A stretch of 64,000 bases of DNA, taken from Candidatus Electrothrix rattekaaiensis (GTDB taxonomy: Bacteria > Desulfobacterota > Desulfobulbia > Desulfobulbales > Desulfobulbaceae). The notes beneath the pieces are model-generated. The model was given only the letters and a program-made list of their open reading frames with translations. It was not told where the DNA came from and did no database searches. Every line of letters starts with the position of its first letter. The stretch's first letter is position 1. The translations under genes and the position numbers were made by a program. The stretch covers positions 372,001 to 436,000 of the forward strand of contig JAVQMD010000001.1 of the NCBI GenBank assembly GCA_032595675.1. The letters run 5' to 3'. This document shows, piece after piece, positions 51,594 to 60,816 of this stretch.

Positions 51594-53549
51594 ATGTCCA
51601 AAATACGCGTTCTCTCCGATCATCTTGCTAATCAAATCGCTGCCGGTGAAGTTGTTGAACGACCGGCTTCAGTGGTCAAGGAACTCCTGGAAAACGCCCT
51701 TGATGCCGGAGCCGACCGGATTAACATACAGGTGGAAGGCGATGGCACCCGGCTCATCCGTGTCGTGGATAACGGTGTCGGTATGGACCAAGATGATGTG
51801 TTGCTCTGTCTTGAGCGCCATGCAACCTCGAAGTTGATCAAGGAAAGCCAATTGGCGGCAATCACGACCCTGGGTTTCCGGGGAGAGGCCCTGCCCAGTA
51901 TCGCTTCGGTCTCCCGTATGTCTCTTCTCTCCCGTCTTCATACTGTCGAAATCGGTACTCGGGCTGAGATTCGTTACGGTGCCCTACATGACCTGCATGA
52001 TGATGGCTGTGCCTGCGGGACCATTATTGAGGTTCGCAATCTGTTCGGTAATCTTCCGGCCCGAAAAAAATTTTTGAAAACGAAACGGACAGAGCTTTTT
52101 CATATTGAAGAGGTCATCCGTAATCAGGCCCTTGCCCATCCTGATATCACTTTTTTCCTTCAGGTGGATGGACGCAAAACCATTACCTTGGCAGCCGCAG
52201 ACCAGGAGCAGCGCGTCCGTGATATTTTCCGTTATTCCGGGAAAATGCTTGATCTATCTTGCGCTTCTTGTGGTGAAGAGCAGGCTCCTCTTTCCGTGAA
52301 TGGATTCCTCCTCCTTCCTGATGCCGCGTCCACGGCGCGTCTTCGTATCCTCGTTAATAACCGTCCGGTGCAGGATCAAATGATTCGGTATGCGGTTGCC
52401 GAGGGGCTGAAGGGGCTGCTCATGAAGGGACAACAGCCTGCCGGTGCGTTATTGCTGGGTATTGATCCGCAGCTCGTTGACATTAATGTCCATCCTGCTA
52501 AACGGGAGATCCGTTTTCGTAATTCCAATGAAGTGCGGCGGATTCTGGTGCGTGCTGTTTCCGAGGCCGTGCTCCGACACCAAGAGGAGATGCGTTCCGA
52601 GCTGTTTATTTCCCCAACAGCAGGGAACAAAAAAGAAAAAGTAGGAAATAATGACTCGTCTCCAGGCTCCAGAGAAAGCGATTTTGGTGATCAAGGTCGG
52701 GAATCAGGGCAGGTAGAGCGACAAATATACAGTGCAGAACCCTTGCCGTTTTCTTCATTATCCGTTGCTAGCAGCGAAGGGAAGGAACAAAAATGGCAGG
52801 GGAGGGCACTGGAGACAGCGGAGCAGGAGGGGCTAATAAGCAAACAGTCTGGTCAGCAGCTTGAACAACAGCTTGAACAACAATATTGGCAAGATAATGA
52901 GCAGGCAGGCGGTCAGGAAATTGACCTGCAAACCGACCTGCAAACCGAGCAGCAGCTCGGATACAGCGGCCTGAGATTGATCGGCCAGTTTCTCAACCTG
53001 TATCTGCTCTGTGAACACGACGAACAACTCGTGGTGATTGATCAGCATGCGGCCCATGAGCGTATCCTGTACCAGCAGCTTCGCATGGCCTATGAGCAAC
53101 AAGCTGTTGCTGTGCAAAATCTTTTGTTTCCGGTGACCGTGGAATTAGGGCCTGATCATGCAGATACCTTGGAGCAGGAGGCTGAGGCGGTCGCAGCCCT
53201 AGGGCTTACGGTGGAGTTTTTTGGCGACATCACTTGGGTTATCAAGGCAGTTCCGGCTTTGGTCGGTAAGGTTTCTCCACGGGAGATCCTGTTTGATATT
53301 CTTGATGGGCTTGCTGCCCGCCCTAGAGCTTCTCATTCAGAAGTTGTGCCAGAATGCATTGATAACCTGCTAGCCTCTATGGCCTGCAAGGCTGCTATTA
53401 AGTCAGGAAATCGGTTGCATCCGGAAGAGATGCTCGCTCTTCTTCGGCAGCTGGAACAGAGCGAGTTTTTTTCTCACTGTCCCCACGGGAGACCGGTTTT
53501 GAAAACCTTTTCCCGCTCTGATGTAGAAAAATGGTTCAGAAGGAGCTGA
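51594..53549 (+). CDS. mutL: DNA mismatch repair protein MutL
   Basis: A 651-residue GHKL ATPase. The N-terminal domain starts IRVLSDHLANQIAAGEVVER and holds DNGVGMDQDD, GFRGEALPSI and the transducer. The linker (about 345-455) is Gln/Glu-rich and contains two 12-bp tandem duplications. The C-terminal domain has DQHAAHERILYQQL, ACKAAIK and CPHGRPVLKT. The usual endonuclease motif DQHA-x2-E-x4-E ends in Gln here instead of Glu, so nicking activity is uncertain. mutS is not in the window. Confidence 0.95.
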   Translation: MSKIRVLSDHLANQIAAGEVVERPASVVKELLENALDAGADRINIQVEGDGTRLIRVVDNGVGMDQDDVLLCLERHATSKLIKESQLAAITTLGFRGEALPSIASVSRMSLLSRLHTVEIGTRAEIRYGALHDLHDDGCACGTIIEVRNLFGNLPARKKFLKTKRTELFHIEEVIRNQALAHPDITFFLQVDGRKTITLAAADQEQRVRDIFRYSGKMLDLSCASCGEEQAPLSVNGFLLLPDAASTARLRILVNNRPVQDQMIRYAVAEGLKGLLMKGQQPAGALLLGIDPQLVDINVHPAKREIRFRNSNEVRRILVRAVSEAVLRHQEEMRSELFISPTAGNKKEKVGNNDSSPGSRESDFGDQGRESGQVERQIYSAEPLPFSSLSVASSEGKEQKWQGRALETAEQEGLISKQSGQQLEQQLEQQYWQDNEQAGGQEIDLQTDLQTEQQLGYSGLRLIGQFLNLYLLCEHDEQLVVIDQHAAHERILYQQLRMAYEQQAVAVQNLLFPVTVELGPDHADTLEQEAEAVAALGLTVEFFGDITWVIKAVPALVGKVSPREILFDILDGLAARPRASHSEVVPECIDNLLASMACKAAIKSGNRLHPEEMLALLRQLEQSEFFSHCPHGRPVLKTFSRSDVEKWFRRS

Positions 53550-53595
53550 AAAGCAAGGCGCGGGGGCGTATGATATGCAAGGGGAGGCGGACATT

Positions 53596-54645
53596 ATGGA
53601 TCAAAATCAGTTGAACAGTCTGATTCTTGCTGAGTTGCCGGTTGCTCTTTTTGTGGTGGGCGCAGATTATAAGATTATCGAGTTTAATCCCGCAGCAGAG
53701 AGAATCACTGGGATGAAACGACAGGAGGTTCTTGGATGTTCCTGCGCAGAGGTGTTCTCCTCCAATCTCTGCGAACATTACTGTCCGCTTAAGGAAAGTA
53801 TGGCAACCGGTGAGCCCTGTCTCGGCAGAGAGGCTATAATTCAGACTCGTAACGGGAAAAAAATTCCTATTATCCTCTCCAGTCGCACGATAACAAAGGA
53901 CAACGGAGAGTTGTTCTGCTGCATAGAGATATTTCAGGATGCGACCGACACCAAGGAACTCGCAGCCCATAAACGCAATGTGCTCTCTCTCTTCACTCAT
54001 GATCTCAAAGCACCTGTGATGACTACTGGTGGTTTTGTCAATCGGCTCCTGGAAGGCAAGGCCGGGCCGTTGAATGAAAAGCAGGCTGGTTATCTTCAAA
54101 TTATTCAAAAGGAACTCAAGCGTCAGGAAGAATATATTCAGTCTTTCCTTGATTCCTCCAAGATTGAGTCTGGCCGGATAGAGTTGGAACTCCAGCCTTG
54201 TGATCTCGGCAGTTTGCTTAAAGATATTGTCACCGGCTTCAAGGTGCAGGCTGCCTTGAAACGGATCGACATCAAGCTGGATATGCCGCAGGGGCTGGAG
54301 CAAACCCTTCTTGATAGATTGCATTTCGGTCGGGTGATTTCCAACCTACTGGATAATGCTATTAAATACTCACAAAGCGACACCCAGGTTCAGGTACAGG
54401 TGTGCCAGACGGAGAAGCATTTTATCTTTGAAGTCAGAGATCAGGGCCCGGGTATTTCCCTACAAAATCAGAAGCATATTTTTGAGCATTATTTTCGCCC
54501 TGCTCGGCATTGCTGCGAGCAGCCAAAGGGGAGTGGACTGGGGCTGGCAGCGGTTAAGGCTATTGTCGAGGCCCATGCAGGCTCGGTCTGGCTGCGCAGT
54601 TTTCCCGGTGAGGGGTGTATTTTTTTTGTTTCTCTGCCGAAATAA
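53596..54645 (+). CDS. PAS-domain sensor histidine kinase
   Basis: A 349-residue soluble histidine kinase. The PAS domain (about residues 8-125) has a cysteine-rich loop (GCSCAEVF, CEHYCPL, GEPCLG). The dimerisation box is SLFTHDLKAPVMTTGG with the phospho-acceptor His; the ATPase has NLLDNAIKYS (N box), VRDQGPGIS and GSGLGLAAVKAIV (G boxes). No response regulator is next to it. GGGGAGG lies 8 nt before the ATG at 53596. The PAS cysteines suggest redox or metal sensing, an inference only. Confidence 0.92.
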   Translation: MDQNQLNSLILAELPVALFVVGADYKIIEFNPAAERITGMKRQEVLGCSCAEVFSSNLCEHYCPLKESMATGEPCLGREAIIQTRNGKKIPIILSSRTITKDNGELFCCIEIFQDATDTKELAAHKRNVLSLFTHDLKAPVMTTGGFVNRLLEGKAGPLNEKQAGYLQIIQKELKRQEEYIQSFLDSSKIESGRIELELQPCDLGSLLKDIVTGFKVQAALKRIDIKLDMPQGLEQTLLDRLHFGRVISNLLDNAIKYSQSDTQVQVQVCQTEKHFIFEVRDQGPGISLQNQKHIFEHYFRPARHCCEQPKGSGLGLAAVKAIVEAHAGSVWLRSFPGEGCIFFVSLPK

Positions 54646-54706
54646 TCATAGCTCGTTCTGACAGCGGTTTTGATCTGGATAAGAATTTTTTACAAGGAAA
54701 CAGCGC

Positions 54707-55858
54707 ATGATAAGGGGGACAGGATACATCCTTGCAGGACGTTTTATCGACGGCAGCGGTGCCAAGGTACGTCGAAGTATTCTGCTGGAAGTCAAGGACG
54801 GTTTTATTATTGCCCTTCAACCTGCCGCATCGGTTCCTCGTCATACTCCGATCGATGACCTCTCGCATTGTACAGTCGTACCTGTCTTGCTTGATTGCAG
54901 TGTATCTCTGCTGCAATCCCCCTCTGTGAATGGGGTAAGGTTGTCTTTAGAAGGGGAGACTGTTGCAAAGCAGGAGGATATACAAGAGGACATGCTGGCA
55001 CGACATATCCGCTATTGCTCTGCCCACGGTATACTGGGGGTGGTTGCCAACGATAAGGATAAGCATCAGCTCCTGCAAAAGTATCGAAGAAAGCGTGGTC
55101 AATCATACGGAATCGACATCCGAACAGCCCATGATGGCGCAGATGCTGATGTGCTCAGACTGATCTATTCTCCCAATATTGAGGAGGAAGCAGGAGGATC
55201 TCTCCAGCTCAATTATGAAAATCTCTGCCGCATTCTACGGAACCGAGGCGAGAAAAAGGTGATCGTGGTGGCTAACGGTTCTCAGCAGGTGGCCGAGGCC
55301 TTGGAGGCGGGATGCGATGCCATTGAACAGGGGTATGGTATGGGCGAGGCGAACATCAGGATGATGGCGGCAAAAGATGTACTGTGGATACCCAGTGCTG
55401 TGCGGGCCAAAAACGCTCTGGATGCTTCTAGCAGTGGTGGATCGGTGTGCTGTCGGTTTTCCACCCGTTATGTAGCACCAAGCGAGCCGGCTCCCGGCGC
55501 AGAGGTCTTTTGGAAAAAGATCCTTGCAGAACAGCTTGCTCAGCTCAGCCTTGCTCGAAAACTGGGCGTGAAAACCGCAGTGGGAACCGGTGCAGGCAGT
55601 GTTGGTATCCTGCATGGTGAGTCCGTGGTTGATGAGATAAAGCTTTTTATAAAGGCCGGGTATTCGCTGGAGAAGAGCATTCAATGTGCCTCGAAAAATA
55701 GTGCTGAATTTTTCGGTATGCAGCATGGGCGGCTTGCTGTGGGGCAACGGGCAACCTTTCTGCTCACCAGAGGGACGGCAGGACAGTTACCAAGAAAGCT
55801 TTCCTACCTGGAAGGGGTCTATGTTGACGGCCTCCCGAGCCGGGACTATAGGAAGTAG
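54707..55858 (+). CDS. Amidohydrolase-fold protein lacking the metal ligands
   Basis: A 383-residue protein with the amidohydrolase layout: an N-terminal beta-sandwich segment (GTGYILAGRFIDGSGAKV), a central barrel and a C-terminal strand region (GRLAVGQRATFLLTRG). At the place of the usual HxH metal motif it reads VLLDCSVSLL; where HxHG-type residues are expected it has VVANGSQQVAEAL, then AIEQGYG for IEHG; and the catalytic aspartate position reads AVGTGAGSVG. Thus all the usual metal ligands are missing. It may be a pseudoenzyme or bind a different ligand. It is 60 bp after the kinase gene, in the same direction. Confidence 0.75.
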   Translation: MIRGTGYILAGRFIDGSGAKVRRSILLEVKDGFIIALQPAASVPRHTPIDDLSHCTVVPVLLDCSVSLLQSPSVNGVRLSLEGETVAKQEDIQEDMLARHIRYCSAHGILGVVANDKDKHQLLQKYRRKRGQSYGIDIRTAHDGADADVLRLIYSPNIEEEAGGSLQLNYENLCRILRNRGEKKVIVVANGSQQVAEALEAGCDAIEQGYGMGEANIRMMAAKDVLWIPSAVRAKNALDASSSGGSVCCRFSTRYVAPSEPAPGAEVFWKKILAEQLAQLSLARKLGVKTAVGTGAGSVGILHGESVVDEIKLFIKAGYSLEKSIQCASKNSAEFFGMQHGRLAVGQRATFLLTRGTAGQLPRKLSYLEGVYVDGLPSRDYRK

Positions 55859-55890
55859 ATTGAGCGGTAACTAATTCTTTTAAGAGTCCT

Positions 55891-58800
55891 TTACGGTTTT
55901 TCCCCACGTCCCTGCACCACAATCTTCCTGCTCAAGCTGTACGGCTTACGGGCGACACCATCGCCATTGATGAGCTTCAGGGTGACCGTGTAGGTGCTAG
56001 GCTTTTGAAAGACATGGCTGACAGTCGCGCCTTCACCCTTGCCCTTATCTCCGAAATCCCAGTGATAGGTCCAATTTCCCTGACCTTTGCGCAGTTTCGC
56101 CTGAAAAATCACCTCATCCCTGGCACCACCGCTGAAAACCTGCTCCGGTTCATAATGAATATTCACCTCTGGTGGGGACAACACAATCACAGCGATCTCT
56201 TTTTCTGCTGCAAGGCAAGCAGGCATCTCTGCCCCACCCTTCAGATGCAGACGTACTGTATATTTGCCCGGTTCAGAGTAGACATGCTGGAACACGTTTT
56301 CTTGACGTTCTTCTACGACCGTTCCATCTCCGCTCTCCCAACGAAACAAGGGCTGGACACCTGTTTTCTGTGAAACCAAGGGTGCAATCCGTACTTCTTC
56401 TCCTGCCAGTACAGTCAGCTGCTCCGGCACAACAAATTCGGGCAAGCGCAACACCTGCACGCTCATAACCGGGCCGGGCTGTCCGTCAACCTGGGTATGG
56501 ATCTCCCGTATTCCAGCTTGGGGAAACTTTACGCTCACCGCCTTGCCCTGCACCTCCAGTCCCTTACCGAAATTCCAACGTACCTGCTCCGCCTCCCCGC
56601 TCAGATTGTTCAGGCTGAAGCGCACTTCCTGATCAACACAGACCTGCTCCGGCCCTTGAATCTGCAACGCGGGCTGCCCAACAACAAAAATAGGGAGTTC
56701 AACCTGGGATCTGCTACAGGTCAATCCGGTGTCATCATCCTCCACGGTCAGGCGAACAGGATACTGGCCCGGCTTGGCAAAGCTGTGCTCAACAAACCAG
56801 CCTTCCCCCTGCTGACCGTCGCCGAAATCCCAATGCAGCTTTCTGATCACGCCGTCCTCATCCCTGCTCTCAACAGCAGAAAAATGGAGCAGGGTCTTGG
56901 GCAGCACGGCCTGTGGGGTTTCAAAATTCATCGCCTGTCCGGCCACAGACCAACGGATGCGGGGTACAGGCGGTTGGTTGATGTTGATTTCCCGGCTACT
57001 CTCCGAGCTGTTGCACACCGCATTCCCCGGCATATCGACCTTGAGACGTACTGTATAGATCCCTGCCCTGCCGTAACTGTGTGCTGCCGTGATCCTGTTA
57101 CCTGTGCTGTCAGTGGTACCGTCGCCGAAATCCCAGCTGTATCGGGTCGCTTCTTTATTGACCGCAGCCGATTCCGAGGCATCAAAGGTTACTGCATCGC
57201 CAACACAGCCATTCCCTACTGTAAAGTCGGCCTGCGGAGCAGCCAGTACCCGTACCTTGCGCTCATCCTCAGCCTGATTATCGCACTTCCCCGACTCAGG
57301 GGTTTTAACGGCCAGTCTTGCCGAATACAGGCCGGGCTCTTTATAAATATGGTTGGTCTTTGCCACCACATCCGAGCTACCGTCGCCGAAATTCCAGGTG
57401 TAGCTGATGATGGGCCGCTCGCCGCCGCTAGAGGCAGTGCCGTCAAAGGCCACCGGTGTATTGCTGCATACCTCAATGTCCTCTCCGGCTCTGGCAACCG
57501 GGGCAGCAATGAGCTGAATATTCTTCCGGGCCTGACCCGCGTTGCATTTCAAACCGGAATCATCAAACACGGTTAGATTGATCGAATAATCGCCTGCCTT
57601 GTCATAGACCCGGACCGGATTGGCATCTTCCACTGTCTGGCCGTCCTGGCCGTCACCGAGATCCCAAACATAGCGCAACGGCCCGCTTTCTGGGTCACGG
57701 GAGAGCGTACCGTCAAACAGAACATATTCACCCACGCAGAACTGCTCGCCGTCGGTACGGATCACCGCCTGTGGTGGGCCATTAATCCGCACAGTGATCT
57801 GTTGCGTATCGCTGCTATTCCCCAAACCGGTATTATCATCCACCCGCAGGCGAACCGGATACAGGCCGGGGGCGGCAAACTGGTGACTGACCGTCATGCC
57901 TTGGCCCGTGCTCTTGTCACCAAAATCCCAGTGAAAGGCAAGTGGATCCTGATCCGAATCAATGCTGGCTGAGCCGTCAAAGGAGATCAGCTGCCCGCAG
58001 GTATGCACATCCTTGCCTGCATCGGCCTTGGGTGGGAAGTTGACCGCCACGGTTTGGCGGACTGTGGCACTGTCGTTGGTTGTGCCGCTGTCATCCTGCA
58101 CTGTGAGCACGGCCTGATAGCGACCCGGCTTGGCATAAACATGTTTCACCTGCTGACCTTCGCTCTTGCTGCCATTTCTGAAATCCCAAAGATAGGCAGT
58201 AATGCTGCCGTCCGCATCCACTGAACCCGAGGCATCCAACAGGACCTCCTTACCCGGTTCCACCCGGGGCAGGGGCTGCATTCGGGCAATGGGCTGGTTA
58301 TTGACAATCACAGTCAGCGAATCGCTGTGGCTCGCGTCATCGTTATCAATAACAGTCAAGCCGACCTGATACTGGCCGGGCTGGTTAAATTGATGAGCAA
58401 ACTTTGCTCCTGTATATTTCTTCTCCTGTACCTGCCAAACAAAAGAGCTGATAGACCCATCAGGGTCCAGAGAACGACTACCGTCAAACTGCACCGTACC
58501 ACCCGGAGCAATGAGCTGATCCGACCCAGCATCTGCCACTGGCGGTGCATTGACCCGAATTGCCTGCTGCACAACCTGGGTTGCGCTGGCCGTGCCTGAA
58601 GCATCTGTCACCTGAAGCTGGACCGTGTAGCTCCCTGGCAGGGGATAGACATGCCTGACCTGAACGCCTTCAGCCTTGCTGCCGTCCCCAAAATCCCAGG
58701 TGTAGGCAATAATGGCATCATCGGCATCGCTGGATCTGGAGGCATCAAAGACCACCTCACTGCTATTAACGATCTCCGGCACGGTCATCACCGGTACGGG

Positions 58801-60804
58801 CGGGGCATTAACACGCAGGGTCTGTTCGCAGGACTGGCTTGCATTCCCAACCCCGGAATCATCCTGTGTTGTCAAACGAACCGTGTAGCGACCCGGTTTT
58901 GCGTAAACATGCCCGACCTGACTGCCCTGGCCTGTTGTCCCATCACCAAAATCCCAGGCATAGGCGTTGATCTTGCCATCTGTATCACAGGAATTTGTCG
59001 CACTGAAGCTGACCGAGACATTAGCAGCAGCCACTTGGGTTGAAGTGGTAATAACCGGTTCCGGGGCCGCATTAATCCTGATGGTACCCTGTATCTCATT
59101 GGTGCTGTTACTGAGACCGGAGTCATCTGCCACCTGTAACCGGATCGTATATAAACCCGGCTCTTGCCAGCTCTGCTTGACCACCTCTCCACTGCCCGAT
59201 GCACCCTGCTCGCCGAAGTCCCAGGTATAGGCTGTAATTGCGCCGTCACTGTCCAGGGAATCACGGGCATCCAGCACAACTTCTTCGCCCGGTGCCGCTA
59301 CCGGCTTATAAGTGAACTGTGCCAGGGGAGCTGCATTGATCAGGATGCTGTGGTTGGCTTGATCAGTGGTGCAAAGGCCGGGGCCGTTATCTTCCACCAG
59401 CAAGCGCACTTCATGCACACCAGGACGATCAAAGCTGTACTCAATAACCGGACCATTATCCTCCCGATCCTTATCAAAAATCCAGCGATACCGGATGAGC
59501 TTGCCATCAGCATCAGCAGAGGCACTGCCGTCAAAGCGCACCTTTTCGCCAGGAACAGCACTGGCAGGGGCCGTAATTCGGGCCTTGGGCGGAGCGTTGA
59601 TGGTCACCGGAACGTCCAGACTGGCCTGATTGGCAATAAAACCGGAATCATCCTGAACCGTAAGATGGGCTATGTAGGTTCCAGGCCCGTTAAAATCATG
59701 GGTAATCCGGCTCCCTGTATCAGTGCTGCCGTCTTCAAAATTCCAGGTAAAGGAAAGCTGGTCATTATCCTGGTCAATGGTACTGGAGGCATCCAGCACA
59801 GCGGTATTGCAACCGGATAACAGGGTCACCTTGACCTTTGGTTCCGGCACATGGTTGGCAGGGGCAAGAAAGGGCGGCAGGTCCAGAGGGATTTCCTGCC
59901 CCTGATCATCCTCTAGCCAGAGCTGGACATAATTTACCTTTTTTGAAGAAAGGAGCAGGGCTGCGGTCTTGCCCTTTTCCTCCTCCAGCAGAGGAAGCCG
60001 GGCATAATCAACAGTCTTATTGTTCGAGGCCTTGAGCGGAACCTTGGGGCGAACAGGAGAGGAGAAGGCGATACGACCACCATAGTTTGCAGTATCAGCA
60101 TCAAAATTGGTGATATTGAGAAACTGGCTTGTTGCAGGCACGGTGAAACGAACCTCGGTGGCTAAAGACGGGGCACTGGGCACCTGCACATTTATTTCCG
60201 GAGTAAAGAGCCGGAGACCGGGAATCACCGTATTTTTCTTTTCATCGGCTGAAATGAAGAGCTGAAACTTGTTGTTGCCAGGACCGGAAATACCGTCCAC
60301 GACGAGCTGAAAGAGAATCCGACCATCCGGGAGTCTGCCGTCCGTGGGATTAAGCGCTGCAATGGTCCGCCAACGGCTGTTATAAAATTTGTCTTCACCC
60401 AGCTCCAGCGCGGCGAGGGGAGATTGGCTTGGCAAGGGCTCGTCTATGGTACGCAGGCCTTGGTTGATATTTGCCCCACCGTAGACCAGATAACGCACCT
60501 TGGAATCCTTATACTCAAGATCAAGCGTGCCGCCGAAATCCGCATCAAAAACGCGGACAAAAAGTTTGCCAGCATAGCTGCTGTCCACAGAAAACGAAAA
60601 GACAAAACGCTGAAAGCTTTCCTCGGTGACGTCCGGGCCAGTGGTGATGAAGAAATTCTGCTTTTTTGCTGCTAGGGCATTGCCTGCGGAGAGCAGCAAC
60701 AGCATGATGAGAAGGCAATACGCCATAAACGCCATAAACGCCATAAAGACTTGGGGCGCGGAGAAAGTGTTCCGACAAGCTGACAGGAAGTTTTTCAATT
60801 TCAT
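55891..60804 (-). CDS. Giant secreted protein with about fifteen PKD domains
   Basis: A 1637-residue exported protein. Residues 1-46 form a long signal peptide (with FMAFMAFMA and then LLIMLLLLSAGNALAA). About residues 47-320 are a non-PKD N-terminal domain (VFSFSVDSSYAGKLFVRVFD and following). Then about fifteen PKD-type beta-sandwich repeats of 85-100 residues follow, each with a W-D-F-G-D-G-like core and a Y-x-V-x-L strand (for example YTWDFGDGSKAEG, YTVRLTTQDDSG). No C-terminal anchor or sorting signal is seen. PKD arrays are usually surface or extracellular spacers for protein or glycan contacts. The ribosome binding site is weak; the ATG at 60804 gives the best signal peptide. Confidence 0.88.
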   Translation of the reverse strand: MKLKNFLSACRNTFSAPQVFMAFMAFMAYCLLIMLLLLSAGNALAAKKQNFFITTGPDVTEESFQRFVFSFSVDSSYAGKLFVRVFDADFGGTLDLEYKDSKVRYLVYGGANINQGLRTIDEPLPSQSPLAALELGEDKFYNSRWRTIAALNPTDGRLPDGRILFQLVVDGISGPGNNKFQLFISADEKKNTVIPGLRLFTPEINVQVPSAPSLATEVRFTVPATSQFLNITNFDADTANYGGRIAFSSPVRPKVPLKASNNKTVDYARLPLLEEEKGKTAALLLSSKKVNYVQLWLEDDQGQEIPLDLPPFLAPANHVPEPKVKVTLLSGCNTAVLDASSTIDQDNDQLSFTWNFEDGSTDTGSRITHDFNGPGTYIAHLTVQDDSGFIANQASLDVPVTINAPPKARITAPASAVPGEKVRFDGSASADADGKLIRYRWIFDKDREDNGPVIEYSFDRPGVHEVRLLVEDNGPGLCTTDQANHSILINAAPLAQFTYKPVAAPGEEVVLDARDSLDSDGAITAYTWDFGEQGASGSGEVVKQSWQEPGLYTIRLQVADDSGLSNSTNEIQGTIRINAAPEPVITTSTQVAAANVSVSFSATNSCDTDGKINAYAWDFGDGTTGQGSQVGHVYAKPGRYTVRLTTQDDSGVGNASQSCEQTLRVNAPPVPVMTVPEIVNSSEVVFDASRSSDADDAIIAYTWDFGDGSKAEGVQVRHVYPLPGSYTVQLQVTDASGTASATQVVQQAIRVNAPPVADAGSDQLIAPGGTVQFDGSRSLDPDGSISSFVWQVQEKKYTGAKFAHQFNQPGQYQVGLTVIDNDDASHSDSLTVIVNNQPIARMQPLPRVEPGKEVLLDASGSVDADGSITAYLWDFRNGSKSEGQQVKHVYAKPGRYQAVLTVQDDSGTTNDSATVRQTVAVNFPPKADAGKDVHTCGQLISFDGSASIDSDQDPLAFHWDFGDKSTGQGMTVSHQFAAPGLYPVRLRVDDNTGLGNSSDTQQITVRINGPPQAVIRTDGEQFCVGEYVLFDGTLSRDPESGPLRYVWDLGDGQDGQTVEDANPVRVYDKAGDYSINLTVFDDSGLKCNAGQARKNIQLIAAPVARAGEDIEVCSNTPVAFDGTASSGGERPIISYTWNFGDGSSDVVAKTNHIYKEPGLYSARLAVKTPESGKCDNQAEDERKVRVLAAPQADFTVGNGCVGDAVTFDASESAAVNKEATRYSWDFGDGTTDSTGNRITAAHSYGRAGIYTVRLKVDMPGNAVCNSSESSREININQPPVPRIRWSVAGQAMNFETPQAVLPKTLLHFSAVESRDEDGVIRKLHWDFGDGQQGEGWFVEHSFAKPGQYPVRLTVEDDDTGLTCSRSQVELPIFVVGQPALQIQGPEQVCVDQEVRFSLNNLSGEAEQVRWNFGKGLEVQGKAVSVKFPQAGIREIHTQVDGQPGPVMSVQVLRLPEFVVPEQLTVLAGEEVRIAPLVSQKTGVQPLFRWESGDGTVVEERQENVFQHVYSEPGKYTVRLHLKGGAEMPACLAAEKEIAVIVLSPPEVNIHYEPEQVFSGGARDEVIFQAKLRKGQGNWTYHWDFGDKGKGEGATVSHVFQKPSTYTVTLKLINGDGVARKPYSLSRKIVVQGRGEKP
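60722..60748. repeat. 9-bp tandem repeat in the signal peptide of the PKD protein
   Basis: Three nearly perfect copies of GCCATAAAC encode Phe-Met-Ala repeats in the n-region/hydrophobic core of the signal peptide. Unit number changes would keep the frame but alter the length of the signal peptide. Confidence 0.85.
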
Positions 60805-60816
60805 TTTTTTTTCACG

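Noticed and set aside
56497-57576. A 359-codon plus-strand frame opposite the PKD gene, plus several others nearby
   Set aside because: They arise because the PKD repeats are GC-biased and regular, which leaves the antisense frame open. No protein features are seen.
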